NCBI RefSeq assembly: GCF_000762405.1 | Contig: NZ_JRPQ01000072.1 | Location: 1 to 64,000, forward strand | From: Hoylesella timonensis S9-PR14 | Lineage (GTDB): Bacteria; Bacteroidota; Bacteroidia; Bacteroidales; Bacteroidaceae | DNA length: 64,000 nt | Direction of reading: 5' to 3' | Part shown: positions 27,901 through 36,324 of the stretch, in pieces | How positions within the stretch are numbered: the stretch's first letter is position 1 | Layout: every line of letters begins with the position of its first letter | Notes under the pieces: model-generated | Seen by the model: the letters and a program-made list of their open reading frames with translations, nothing else | Told to the model about the DNA's origin: nothing | The model's database searches: none | Position numbers and translations under genes: made by a program

Positions 27901-29208
27901 ATGAATTACCAAGAAACTATTGATTATCTGTTTCACGCAGCCCCAGTCTTTGAAAAGGTTGGGGCGTCTGCCTATAAAGAAGGGTTATCTAACACGATTG
28001 CTTTAGATGAACACTTTGGGCATCCGCATCGCCAGTATCGCACCATTCATGTAGCAGGAACCAACGGAAAAGGCTCATGTTCGCACACCTTGGCTGCTAT
28101 CTTGCAAGCCGAAGGCTATCGAGTGGGCTTGTACACCTCACCGCATTTGGTTGATTTTAGAGAGCGCATTCGCATCAATGGCGTGTGCATAGACGAAGAG
28201 ACTGTTATTAAATTTGTAGAAGAAGAAAAGGATTTCTTCGAACCCCTCCACCCTTCTTTCTTTGAACTGACCACCGCATTGGCGTTTAAGTACTTTGCCG
28301 ACCAGCAAGTAGATATTGCCGTCATTGAAGTGGGACTTGGTGGACGATTGGATTGCACTAACATCATCACCCCAGAACTCTCCATAATTACAAATATAAG
28401 CTTTGATCATACGCAATTTTTGGGCAACACCTTGGCTAAGATTGCAGGTGAGAAAGCAGGTATCATCAAGTCCCACGTTCCTGTTGTTGTAGGAGAAGCC
28501 CTCCCCGAGACAAGACCTGTATTCGAGAAAAAAGCGCAACAAGAGCATGCACCCATTATCTTTGCAGAGGATGCACCAGAGGTTTTGCACTCAACCTATG
28601 ATGTTTCTTCGCAACAACGCATTTACAAGACCCTGTCTTTCGGGGAACTGCGAGGAGATTTAACAGGCTGTTATCAAGACAAGAATACCAACACCGTACT
28701 CGCTGCCGTTAAAGTTTTGCGACAAATGCACATTCTTAAACATCCCGAAAGTTTAGCACAAGGCTTGAAAAATGTGATGCAGACCACAGGACTTATGGGA
28801 AGATGGCAGTGTCTGCAAAAGCAAACTTCTACCCAACCAGCCATCTATTGCGACACTGGACACAACGTGGCAGGCTGGAACTATCTGAGCCAACAGCTGC
28901 AACAACAGAAATACGAGACGCTCAGAATCGTCTTTGGGATGGTTGATGACAAAGATCTCCAGACCATTATGAAGATGTTGCCCGCAGATGCGGTGTACTA
29001 TTGGACACAACCCTCGACAGAGAGAGCTTTTCCTGTGGAGGAAATTGCCAAGGCGGGGGCTGCCAATCAGCTTCGAGGACAGCAGTATCGAACTGTCCGA
29101 GAAGCGTATTCCACCTGCTTAAAGCAAGCCAATCCAAAAGATTTTGTGTTTGTCGGAGGTAGCAGTTATATTGTTGCCGATTTGCTAACCTTTTTAGAAA
29201 GGAAGTGA
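27901..29208 (+). CDS. folC: Folylpolyglutamate synthase / dihydrofolate synthase
   Basis: A 435-residue Mur-ligase-family enzyme that adds glutamate to dihydropteroate and folates. The N-terminal ATP-binding loop is HVAGTNGKGSCSHTLAAILQAEGYRVGLYTSPHLVDFRERIRING, followed by EVGLGGRLDCTNII and NISFDHTQFLGNTLAKIAGEKAGIIKSHVPVVVGE, and the C-terminal domain has the AIYCDTGHNVAGWNYLSQQL motif. The length is normal. It follows dnaJ after 51 bases and may be co-transcribed. A promoter for the next gene lies after it. Confidence 0.95.
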   Translation: MNYQETIDYLFHAAPVFEKVGASAYKEGLSNTIALDEHFGHPHRQYRTIHVAGTNGKGSCSHTLAAILQAEGYRVGLYTSPHLVDFRERIRINGVCIDEETVIKFVEEEKDFFEPLHPSFFELTTALAFKYFADQQVDIAVIEVGLGGRLDCTNIITPELSIITNISFDHTQFLGNTLAKIAGEKAGIIKSHVPVVVGEALPETRPVFEKKAQQEHAPIIFAEDAPEVLHSTYDVSSQQRIYKTLSFGELRGDLTGCYQDKNTNTVLAAVKVLRQMHILKHPESLAQGLKNVMQTTGLMGRWQCLQKQTSTQPAIYCDTGHNVAGWNYLSQQLQQQKYETLRIVFGMVDDKDLQTIMKMLPADAVYYWTQPSTERAFPVEEIAKAGAANQLRGQQYRTVREAYSTCLKQANPKDFVFVGGSSYIVADLLTFLERK

Positions 29209-29255
29209 TTTAAGGGTATTTAACATCTGATTGTCCAGCTTTTTTAAGACTTTCG

Positions 29256-29287
29256 TTTGTCATATTCATTTTTTTTCAGTTACTTTG
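29256..29287 (+). promoter_or_regulatory. Promoter of the galactose cluster
   Basis: A -33-like TTTG (29256-29259) and a near-consensus -7 box TTACTTTG (29280-29287) are separated by 20 bases. The gene starts 34 bases downstream at 29321. Confidence 0.5.
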
Positions 29288-29320
29288 CAAGTACAATATA
29301 ATGACTAAAAGCTTATAAAT

Positions 29321-30412
29321 ATGACTAACACAAGTGACGCAAATAATTGCTGTGGGCTGAAACGTGAAGATTTTCAGACAACAATTGATGGCAAAAAGAC
29401 AGATTTGTACGTTCTGAAGAATCAAAATGGAAATGAAGTTGCCATTACGAATTATGGTGGCGCCGTTGTTGCTATCATGGTTCCAGACCAACAAGGAAAA
29501 CTGGCAAATATCATCCAAGGACACGACAACATCCAAGCGGTTATTGATTCGCCAGAGCCTTACCTTTCTACGTTAATTGGACGGTATGGCAATCGAATTG
29601 CCAAGGGACGTTTTCAGCTCAACGGTAAGGAATATAATCTACCCATCAACAATGGTCCCAACAGTTTGCATGGCGGCAAAAAGGGATTTAATGCCAAAGT
29701 TTGGGAGGCACAACAAATGAACGAGCAAACGCTTGTCTTGAAATATGTAAGTCCCTATGGTGAAGAAGGATTCACGGGAGAAGTGAGAACCATTGTAGAA
29801 TATACCTTCACAGACGACAACGAACTCGTTATTGAATATTTAGCTTTTACCAATAAGAAGACCATTATCAACTTAACGCATCACGGCTTCTTCTCATTAT
29901 CAGGCATCGCAAATCCAACTCCAACGGTAGAAGAGCAGATTTGTGAAATCAACGCCGATTATTACATCCCCATCGATGAGACCTCTATTCCTACGGGCGA
30001 GATTCGCTTCGTAAAGGATACACCATTCGATTTCCGTCAGCCTAAAGCCATTGGAAAAGACATAGAAGCAGAAAACGAGCAGATAAGGAATGGTGCTGGC
30101 TACGATCACTGTTTTGTATTGAATAAAAAAGAAGAAGGCGAATTGAGTTTTGCTGCCAGACTTACCGATCCTAAGAGCGGTCGTGTCATGGAAGTTTATA
30201 CCACAGAACCAGGCGTTCAGCTCTATACTGACAATTGGGCAGACGGTTATCAAGGGCAACATGGTGCTACATTCCCAAGACGAAGTGCAGTTTGTTTCGA
30301 AGCTCAGCACTTCCCCGACTCACCCAATCATCCATACTTCCCTTCGGTTGTCTTAGAACCAGGACAAGAGTATAAGCAAAAAACAGTTTATAAGTTTTCT
30401 GTCAAATCATAA
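29321..30412 (+). CDS. galM: Aldose 1-epimerase (cytoplasmic galactose mutarotase)
   Basis: A 363-residue mutarotase that interconverts alpha and beta anomers of galactose and other aldoses. Motifs seen: ITNYGGAVVAIMVPDQQGKLANIIQGHDN, LIGRYGNRIAKGRFQLNGKEYNLPINNGPNSLHGGKKGF, NLTHHGFFSLSG (catalytic His region), GAGYDHCFVLNK and VYTTEPGVQLYTDNW, ending with EAQHFPDSPNHPYFPSVVLEPG, which includes the catalytic Glu. There is no signal peptide, so it acts in the cytoplasm, where it supplies alpha-galactose to galactokinase. First gene of the galactose cluster. Confidence 0.94.
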   Translation: MTNTSDANNCCGLKREDFQTTIDGKKTDLYVLKNQNGNEVAITNYGGAVVAIMVPDQQGKLANIIQGHDNIQAVIDSPEPYLSTLIGRYGNRIAKGRFQLNGKEYNLPINNGPNSLHGGKKGFNAKVWEAQQMNEQTLVLKYVSPYGEEGFTGEVRTIVEYTFTDDNELVIEYLAFTNKKTIINLTHHGFFSLSGIANPTPTVEEQICEINADYYIPIDETSIPTGEIRFVKDTPFDFRQPKAIGKDIEAENEQIRNGAGYDHCFVLNKKEEGELSFAARLTDPKSGRVMEVYTTEPGVQLYTDNWADGYQGQHGATFPRRSAVCFEAQHFPDSPNHPYFPSVVLEPGQEYKQKTVYKFSVKS

Positions 30413-30657
30413 TCATCAATCACCCTATTCGTATTTTAGCCCTACCACAAATCGCTTGAGACCGTGCCAAGAAATTGGACTTTCGACCAAATAAAGAAAG
30501 AAACACAACGGTTTATCGAATGGACTAAACAATAGTTGACATTGATGTACCGAGAGAACGAACCTAAAATACCCGTTACAAAAGGACATGTGTTGACAGT
30601 TCCCTCCCCTATCTGAAATAACTAAAAATAAATAATTAAAATCTCTTAACAGTAAAA

Positions 30658-31941
30658 ATGGAAAAACAGACAAACAAAAATGGCGTCATTGTTGCGATTA
30701 TTTCAATGATGTTCCTCTTTGCGATGATCTCATTTGTAACAAATCTTGCCGCCCCGTTTGGTAATATTTGGGGTAAGACCTACTCTTGGGCAGGCATGGT
30801 GGGAAACCTCATGAACTTCTTAGCTTATCTCTTCATGGGTATTCCGGCAGGTAAGATGTTGGTGAAGTACGGTTATAAAAAGACAGCACTCATTGCTATG
30901 GCTGTGGGTTTCATTGGACTTTTTATCCAATATCTATCAAGCATCTTTGGTGGAAGCAGTGAAATGTTCACTATCCAAGATAATCCTGTGATGCTCAACT
31001 TCATCATCTATTTGATAGGAGCTTTCATTTGTGGTTTCTGTGTTTGTATGTTAAACACTGTTGTGAACCCCATGTTAAACCTGTTGGGTGGTGGCGGCAA
31101 CCGCGGAAACCAACTCATCCAGACGGGTGGTACACTTAACTCACTCACCGCTACATTGACTCCGTTTTTTGTAGGCGTGCTGATTGGAGAAGTTACCGAC
31201 AAAACCAGTATGAACGATGTCACTCCACTACTGTGGGTTGCCATGGCTGTGTTTGCTGTTACATTCTTTATCATCGCCTTTGTCACCATACCAGAACCAC
31301 AGTCAACAGCTTCGGGTGTAACGTTCGAGCATAGTCCTTGGAACTTCCGACACTTCGTTTTGGGTGTAATCGCTATTTTCTTCTATGTCGGTATTGAAGT
31401 GGGTGTACCAGCCGAACTCAATTTCTACATCACGAAATTAGGATTCCCTGGAGCTGCTGCCATCGCCGGTGGTATCGTTGCCATCTATTGGCTTTTGATG
31501 TTGGTGGGTCGATTTATCAGTAGTTTCGTGAGTGGCAAAATTTCTTCTCGAGCACAACTCATCTCCACCTCTGCCTTAGGCATCATCCTATTAGTCATTG
31601 CCATATTACTTCCTGAAAGCTCGTCTGTTACATTCCATGGTGTGAATGTTCCTGTTAAATGCTTCTTTATCATCGCTTGTGGTATTTGTACCTCTATTAT
31701 GTGGGGCTGCATCTTCAACTTAGCAACAGAAGGCTTAGGCAAATACACTGCTCCTGCATCAGGAATTTTCATGACAATGGTCGTTGGTGGTGGTGTAATG
31801 CCATTCATCCAAGACCAAATAGCAACCTCTTTGAATGATTACATTTCAAGTTATTGGTTGATTGTAGCTATGTTAGGTTATCTGCTCTACTATGGACTTG
31901 TAGGAAGCAAGAATGTGAATAAAGACATTCCTGTAGATTAA
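30658..31941 (+). CDS. Sugar MFS transporter (FucP/GluP type)
   Basis: A 427-residue inner-membrane transporter of the major facilitator superfamily with 12 hydrophobic segments. The N-terminus (SFVTNLAAPFGNIWGKTYSWAGMVGNLMNFLAYLFMGIPAGKMLVKYGYKKTALIA) and FYVGIEVGVPAELNFYITKLGFPGAAAIAGGIVAIYWLLMLVGRFISSFVSGKISSR resemble the glucose/galactose/fucose symporters of this superfamily. Between a mutarotase and galactokinase, galactose import is the natural guess; related proteins carry glucose or fucose. The 245 bases from galM hold no recognised feature. Confidence 0.82.
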   Translation: MEKQTNKNGVIVAIISMMFLFAMISFVTNLAAPFGNIWGKTYSWAGMVGNLMNFLAYLFMGIPAGKMLVKYGYKKTALIAMAVGFIGLFIQYLSSIFGGSSEMFTIQDNPVMLNFIIYLIGAFICGFCVCMLNTVVNPMLNLLGGGGNRGNQLIQTGGTLNSLTATLTPFFVGVLIGEVTDKTSMNDVTPLLWVAMAVFAVTFFIIAFVTIPEPQSTASGVTFEHSPWNFRHFVLGVIAIFFYVGIEVGVPAELNFYITKLGFPGAAAIAGGIVAIYWLLMLVGRFISSFVSGKISSRAQLISTSALGIILLVIAILLPESSSVTFHGVNVPVKCFFIIACGICTSIMWGCIFNLATEGLGKYTAPASGIFMTMVVGGGVMPFIQDQIATSLNDYISSYWLIVAMLGYLLYYGLVGSKNVNKDIPVD

Positions 31942-31956
31942 ATAAGAATAAGCGAT

Positions 31957-31996
31957 AAGCTGAGTGCATGCAAACGCATGCGTTCAGCTTTTTTTG
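31957..31996 (+). terminator. Terminator between the sugar transporter and galK
   Basis: A 15-bp stem (31957-31971 with 31976-31990), containing a pair of wobble pairs, is followed by seven T's. It separates the transporter from galK, yet no good promoter box was found for galK, so it may act as a partial terminator. Confidence 0.75.
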
Positions 31997-32041
31997 AAGA
32001 TTGACATACTGAAATTTATTAACCCCTTAAACATATATAAT

Positions 32042-33202
32042 ATGGATATAGATCACGTTAGAAGTCGTTTTATCAAACACTTTGATGGCAAAACTGGAAA
32101 TATTTATTTCTCTCCCGGACGTATTAACCTTATTGGCGAGCACACCGACTACAATGGTGGGTTTGTCTTTCCTGGTGCTGTAGACAAGGGCATCATGGCA
32201 GAGATTAGACCCAATGGCAGCAACACGATTATGTGTTATGCCATTGATTTGAAAGATCGCGTTGAGTTTAAGGTGGACGATCCACAAGGACCACGGACCA
32301 GTTGGGCACGCTACATCTATGGCATCGTGCAGGAAATGAAGAAATTAGGCGTAGAGGTGAAAGGCTTTAACACTGCTTTCTCTGGAGATGTTCCATTGGG
32401 CGCAGGCATGTCTTCATCTGCTGCACTCGAGAGTTGTTACGCTTTTGGACTAAACGACTTGTTTGGCGACAACAAGGTATCCAAGTGGGATATGGTCTTG
32501 GCAGGTCAAGCTACCGAGCATAACTACGTAGGTGTGAACTGTGGCATCATGGATCAGTTTGCCAGTGTCTTTGGACAAGAAGGAAAACTGATGCGCTTAG
32601 ACTGCCGTAGTCGCGAGTTTGAGTACTTCCCCTTTAATCCTAAAGGATACAGATTGATGTTGGTCAACTCTTGTGTTAAGCACGAGTTGGTTGGTTCGCC
32701 TTATAACGACCGTCGCAAATCTTGTGAAAATGTAGTGAAGCACATTGCCGCCAAGCATCCTGAAGGCAAGTTTGAAACGCTGCGTGATTGCACTTGGGAG
32801 CAGTTAGAAGAAGTAAAAGATGAAGTAGGAGCAGAAGACTACAGCCGTGCTCGCTTTGTTTTGGGAGAGAAAGACCGCGTCTTGGCTGTTTGCGATGCAC
32901 TGCAAGCTGGCGACTATGAGACTGTTGGCAAGAAGATGTACGAAACACACGAGGGCTTAAGCAAAGACTACGAAGTATCTTGTGAAGAGCTTGACTTCCT
33001 CAACGAAGTAGCAAAAGAAAACAATGTCACAGGTAGTCGCATTATGGGTGGCGGCTTCGGAGGATGCACCATCAACCTTGTAAAAGACGAGATTCATGAC
33101 AAATTTGTAGCAGATGTAACAGAGAAATATGCTGCCAAATTTGGAAAGAAGCCTGAAATCTATGATGTTGTAATTAGTCAAGGCTCACACAAAGTTTGCT
33201 AA
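32042..33202 (+). CDS. galK: Galactokinase
   Basis: A 386-residue GHMP-superfamily kinase that converts galactose to galactose-1-phosphate, the first step of the Leloir pathway. Motifs: SPGRINLIGEHTDYNGGFVFPGAVDKG (sugar site), GDVPLGAGMSSSAALE (ATP-binding GHMP loop), NCGIMDQFASVFG with the catalytic Asp, and ITGSRIMGGGFGGCTINLV-type C-terminus. The ATG at 32042 (MDIDHVRSRF) is chosen because the extension upstream overlaps the terminator at 31957-31996. No galT or galE is present in the window. Confidence 0.96.
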   Translation: MDIDHVRSRFIKHFDGKTGNIYFSPGRINLIGEHTDYNGGFVFPGAVDKGIMAEIRPNGSNTIMCYAIDLKDRVEFKVDDPQGPRTSWARYIYGIVQEMKKLGVEVKGFNTAFSGDVPLGAGMSSSAALESCYAFGLNDLFGDNKVSKWDMVLAGQATEHNYVGVNCGIMDQFASVFGQEGKLMRLDCRSREFEYFPFNPKGYRLMLVNSCVKHELVGSPYNDRRKSCENVVKHIAAKHPEGKFETLRDCTWEQLEEVKDEVGAEDYSRARFVLGEKDRVLAVCDALQAGDYETVGKKMYETHEGLSKDYEVSCEELDFLNEVAKENNVTGSRIMGGGFGGCTINLVKDEIHDKFVADVTEKYAAKFGKKPEIYDVVISQGSHKVC

Positions 33203-33215
33203 TTTACTTTTATGG

Positions 33216-33260
33216 AAAAAATATCTGTTGGCTCATTTGTCGCCAACAGATATTTTTTTT
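33216..33260 (+). terminator. Terminator of galK
   Basis: A 17-bp perfect inverted repeat (33216-33232 with 33242-33258) with a T tail, beginning 13 bases after the galK stop codon and before the mutarotase lipoprotein gene. Confidence 0.8.
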
Positions 33261-33300
33261 GATTCACCCACAAAAACAAAATGATTCAAAACTATCAAGC

Positions 33301-34467
33301 ATGAAGCTAAAAAGTAAGATATTTTTAACCATCACTTTTGTTGCCACATTGTTTGCAGCATGTTCAAGTGGCAATGATAAGAACCTCACCGTTTCGGGAC
33401 TCAATCCTGCCAAATTCGATACCATCATTCATGAAAAACCCATGAAACTATTTGTGATAAAAAATAGTCATGACATGGAGGTGTGTGTAACTAACTTCGG
33501 CGCACGCATTGTCTCTATTTGTGTACCCAATAAAGCCGACATCGCTACCGATGTGGTGCTGGGTTTTGACAACATCGCACAATATGCCGATACCGTTCAC
33601 AACGCCAGCGACTTTGGAGCCGTCATTGGTCGATATGCTAACCGTATCAACAAAGGACAAATCACCGTTGCAGGTAAAAAGATACAATTGCCACAAAACA
33701 GTTTAAGACATTGTCTGCATGGAGGACCCTCGGGATGGCAATACGCAATTTATGAAGGTCAACAATTAAACGATTCCACCTTACAACTGAGTCTCCACTC
33801 CCCCAATGGCGACAATAACTTCCCTGGCAATGTAACTGCTACAGTTACTTACAATGTGAAGAATGACAACACGCTGGACATACAGTTTGAGGCAACAACC
33901 GATGCAGAGACGGTAATCAATATGACCAATAACTCGTACTTCAATCTCTCGGGTGATCCGTCAAAGGCTGGCACCAACATGATTTTGTATATCAATGCAG
34001 ACAACTACACTCCTTGCGACAGCACATTGATGACAACGGGAGAGATAAAGTCCGTTTATGGCACGCCTATGGATTTCCGCAAACGCCATCCGCTCTTTGA
34101 AACTATTGGTGACACAACCTTTACACAAATCAAATATGCCAATGGCTATGACCACAACTATGTACTCAACACCTATACCAAAGGCAAGGGTGACGACACA
34201 AAGGTGGCAGCCAGTCTGTACTCACCCGAATCGGGCATCTATATGGAGTTGTTTACCAACCAGCCTGGTTTACAGTTTTACTCTGGAAATCTCCTCTCAG
34301 GGAGTGTATTGGGCAAAAAAGGCATCGCCTATCCACAGCGTGCAGCCGTATGCTTAGCACCACAGAAATATCCCAATTCGCCTAATAAGAAGAATTGGCC
34401 TTCACCATATCTCAAACCCGGTGAGAAATATTTCAGTCATGTGGCTTATCGATTTAGCATTCGCTAA
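33301..34467 (+). CDS. Galactose mutarotase lipoprotein
   Basis: A 388-residue exported aldose 1-epimerase. It carries a lipoprotein signal (MKLKSKIFLTITFVATLFAAC, lipobox LFAAC with Cys21), so it should be anchored in an outer-membrane or periplasmic compartment. The fold is the same as the cytoplasmic mutarotase: VTNFGARIVSICVPNK, VIGRYANRINKGQITV, LPQNSLRHCLHGGPSGW, NMTNNSYFNLSGDP (replacing the usual NLTxHxYFNLSG), YDHNYVLNT and FTNQPGLQFYSGN. The conserved His of NLTHHGFF in the other paralogue is Asn-Ser here (NMTNNSYF), so the catalytic state should be checked. The start at 33301 gives the signal peptide; a longer frame upstream overlaps the terminator. It sits between galK and lpxD. 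Confidence 0.88.
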   Translation: MKLKSKIFLTITFVATLFAACSSGNDKNLTVSGLNPAKFDTIIHEKPMKLFVIKNSHDMEVCVTNFGARIVSICVPNKADIATDVVLGFDNIAQYADTVHNASDFGAVIGRYANRINKGQITVAGKKIQLPQNSLRHCLHGGPSGWQYAIYEGQQLNDSTLQLSLHSPNGDNNFPGNVTATVTYNVKNDNTLDIQFEATTDAETVINMTNNSYFNLSGDPSKAGTNMILYINADNYTPCDSTLMTTGEIKSVYGTPMDFRKRHPLFETIGDTTFTQIKYANGYDHNYVLNTYTKGKGDDTKVAASLYSPESGIYMELFTNQPGLQFYSGNLLSGSVLGKKGIAYPQRAAVCLAPQKYPNSPNKKNWPSPYLKPGEKYFSHVAYRFSIR

Positions 34468-34545
34468 ATAAAGTCTAAGCGATAGGCATGGGTGGAAATA
34501 ACTACTTGCGCTATCCAAAATATAATAGTTTTTACAAATCAGTCG

Positions 34546-34580
34546 AAGAGGATGTGTCAAAAAAGGCACTCCTCTTTTTT
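34546..34580 (+). terminator. Terminator of the mutarotase lipoprotein gene
   Basis: Stem 34546-34552 with 34570-34576, continuing past a one-base bulge (34554-34558 with 34565-34569), followed by a T run, about 80 bases after the stop codon. Confidence 0.7.
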
Positions 34581-34773
34581 GCGGTATCTGCAATATTAGC
34601 GAGACCTCACCGCCTACGAGAGTTCCGATGAAAATACACTTGCAGAGGAAACAGAGAAAACAGAGGGCAGGTCAATGTAGATTATCATGCCTCATTTCTT
34701 AACTTCGTTTGTCTTTCAAGAACACCTGACAAACAAAAAAATAACTGTCAATTTATTTAACAAACATGCTTGT

Positions 34774-34827
34774 ATAATTCGCATATTTTGAAGCAAACTG
34801 TCGGCTGGTCGCAAATATGCGAATTAT
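34774..34827. repeat. 15-bp inverted repeat with shared arm
   Basis: The arms at 34774-34788 and 34813-34827 are perfectly complementary with a 24-base spacer. The right arm (core AAATATGCGAATTAT) lies inside the 24-base motif that recurs at 55226-55249. Confidence 0.75.
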
Positions 34828-34830
34828 GAG
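34807..34830 (+). repeat. 24-base dispersed motif, copy B
   Basis: Begins GGTCGCAAATATGCGAATTA and matches 55226-55249 at 22 of 24 positions, both in noncoding DNA on the plus strand. A partial relative is at 21217-21231. Confidence 0.65.
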
Positions 34831-35224
34831 AAAGTTTTATAATATTATGACTATCAGCATGTTATCATAAAAGAGAATAAATAAAGGTCACTTTTTATCT
34901 CTATTTGGCTCCAAAAAGCAATAAAAAATCGTGTTGTAACAATGAGTTTGTGTCTCAAAATAGGCTCAATAGTGCGACTATTCACATGTAATAGTCGTAT
35001 TAACTCAATGCTCTAATTGAAAATTAGCACTTTCTTTGTCGAAAAATGTCAAATATACCTGCTTTTTACTGCTTATCTTTTTCTATTTCACAACTTTTCA
35101 AGTGCCGTTTTATTGTCATCTTTTTTTACAAAAACAATTTTAATAGACGTGCGCATGTATGGGATGTTTCATCGAAAAAACTAAAATATTACAATTCTAC
35201 AACTACAGTCTGCAGAAAAATAAC

Positions 35225-35232
35225 TATATTTG
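35225..35232 (+). promoter_or_regulatory. -7 box of the lpxD operon
   Basis: TATATTTG, 30 bases before the lpxD ATG at 35262; it excludes the alternative TTG start at 35247 only weakly, but leaves a normal leader for the ATG. Confidence 0.6.
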
Positions 35233-35261
35233 CAAAATAATTAAAATTGGGATTATCTAAC

Positions 35262-36323
35262 ATGGAATTTACTGCTCAGCAAATAGCACAATATATTAAT
35301 GGCAGAATAGAAGGAGATGAAAACGTAAGCGTTCATAACTTTTCTAAAATTGAAGAGGGCAAGACAGGTACTATTTCATTTCTCTCAAATCCGAAATATA
35401 CACAATATCTTTACAATACCCAGTCGTCTATCGTCTTGATAGATGACAAAATTACAATAGACCGTCCCGTCCCAACCACCCTGATTTGGGTTCAGAATGC
35501 CTACGATGCAATAGCCAAGCTGCTGCAACTGTATGAATCGATGCGGACGCATAAGACAGGTATCGACCCTTTGGCATCCATAGCACCAACAGCCAAGATT
35601 GGCAAGAATGTCTATATTGGTGCCTTTGCCTCTATTGGCGAGGGCGTTGTCGTGGGTGACAACACACAGATTTATCCGCATGTGGTGCTATGTGACAACG
35701 TTAGCGTGGGAGACGACTGTCTCTTCTATCCTCAAGTAACGGTCTATCATGATTGCAAAATAGGCAACCATGTCATTTTGCATGCGGGGTGTGTCATTGG
35801 AGCCGACGGATTTGGGTTTGCTCCAACAAGCGATGGATATGATAAAATCCCTCAGATAGGAATTGTCACCATTGAAGACCATGTAGAGATTGGTGCCAAT
35901 ACCTGTGTAGACCGATCGACCATGGGCAGCACTTATATTAGAAAAGGTGTTAAGTTAGACAACCTTGTACAGATTGCCCACAACACCGAGATTGGCGAGC
36001 ATACAGTGATGAGTGCGCAAGTGGGTGTAGCTGGCTCTACAAAAATAGGACAATGGTGCATGTTTGGCGGACAGGTAGGTATAGCAGGTCACATTACCAT
36101 TGGCAACAAAGTGTACCTCGGTGCACAGTCGGGTGTACCAGGAAGTTTGAAGGACAACCAACAACTCATGGGTACTCCTCCTATGGAACAAATACGTTTC
36201 TTTCGCTCCCATGCCGTAGCCCGCAAATTACCCGAAATGTACAAACAACTCAACGAGTTGCAAAGGGAAATAGAATTACTAAAGAAAACCACGGACAAAT
36301 TGGTTTCCAACAATCAAGAATAA
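35262..36323 (+). CDS. lpxD: UDP-3-O-acylglucosamine N-acyltransferase
   Basis: A 353-residue lipid A biosynthesis enzyme that adds the second acyl chain, to the amino group of UDP-3-O-acyl-glucosamine. The N-terminal uridine-binding domain (about 1-100) is followed by a left-handed beta-helix of hexapeptide repeats ([40 protein letters not shown]), a catalytic-type His in [26 protein letters not shown], and a C-terminal helix. The start is at 35262 ([14 protein letters not shown]). It begins the lipid A set lpxD, lpxC-fabZ, lpxA. Confidence 0.95.
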   Translation: MEFTAQQIAQYINGRIEGDENVSVHNFSKIEEGKTGTISFLSNPKYTQYLYNTQSSIVLIDDKITIDRPVPTTLIWVQNAYDAIAKLLQLYESMRTHKTGIDPLASIAPTAKIGKNVYIGAFASIGEGVVVGDNTQIYPHVVLCDNVSVGDDCLFYPQVTVYHDCKIGNHVILHAGCVIGADGFGFAPTSDGYDKIPQIGIVTIEDHVEIGANTCVDRSTMGSTYIRKGVKLDNLVQIAHNTEIGEHTVMSAQVGVAGSTKIGQWCMFGGQVGIAGHITIGNKVYLGAQSGVPGSLKDNQQLMGTPPMEQIRFFRSHAVARKLPEMYKQLNELQREIELLKKTTDKLVSNNQE

Positions 36324-36324
36324 A

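Larger units (their letters stand above)
34468..35224. other. Noncoding region with a hairpin motif
   Basis: About 760 bases before the lpxD promoter with no convincing gene. It holds a terminator (34546-34576), a 15-bp inverted repeat (34774-34788 with 34813-34827), a 24-base motif shared with 55226-55249 (34807-34830), and a further 8-bp palindromic pair (34975-34982 with 34990-34997). A 64-codon frame at 35046-35240 overlaps the lpxD promoter and is judged random. Confidence 0.55.

Noticed and set aside
30413-30657. Possible gene remnant or promoter between galM and the sugar transporter
   Set aside because: No frame or TAnnTTTG box of useful quality; nothing recognisable.
31964-32041. 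A longer start for galactokinase
   Set aside because: The extra codons would include the terminator hairpin and do not match the family N-terminus.
35046-35240. 64-codon plus-strand frame before lpxD
   Set aside because: It runs across the lpxD promoter box, has no family similarity and lies in repeat-bearing DNA.
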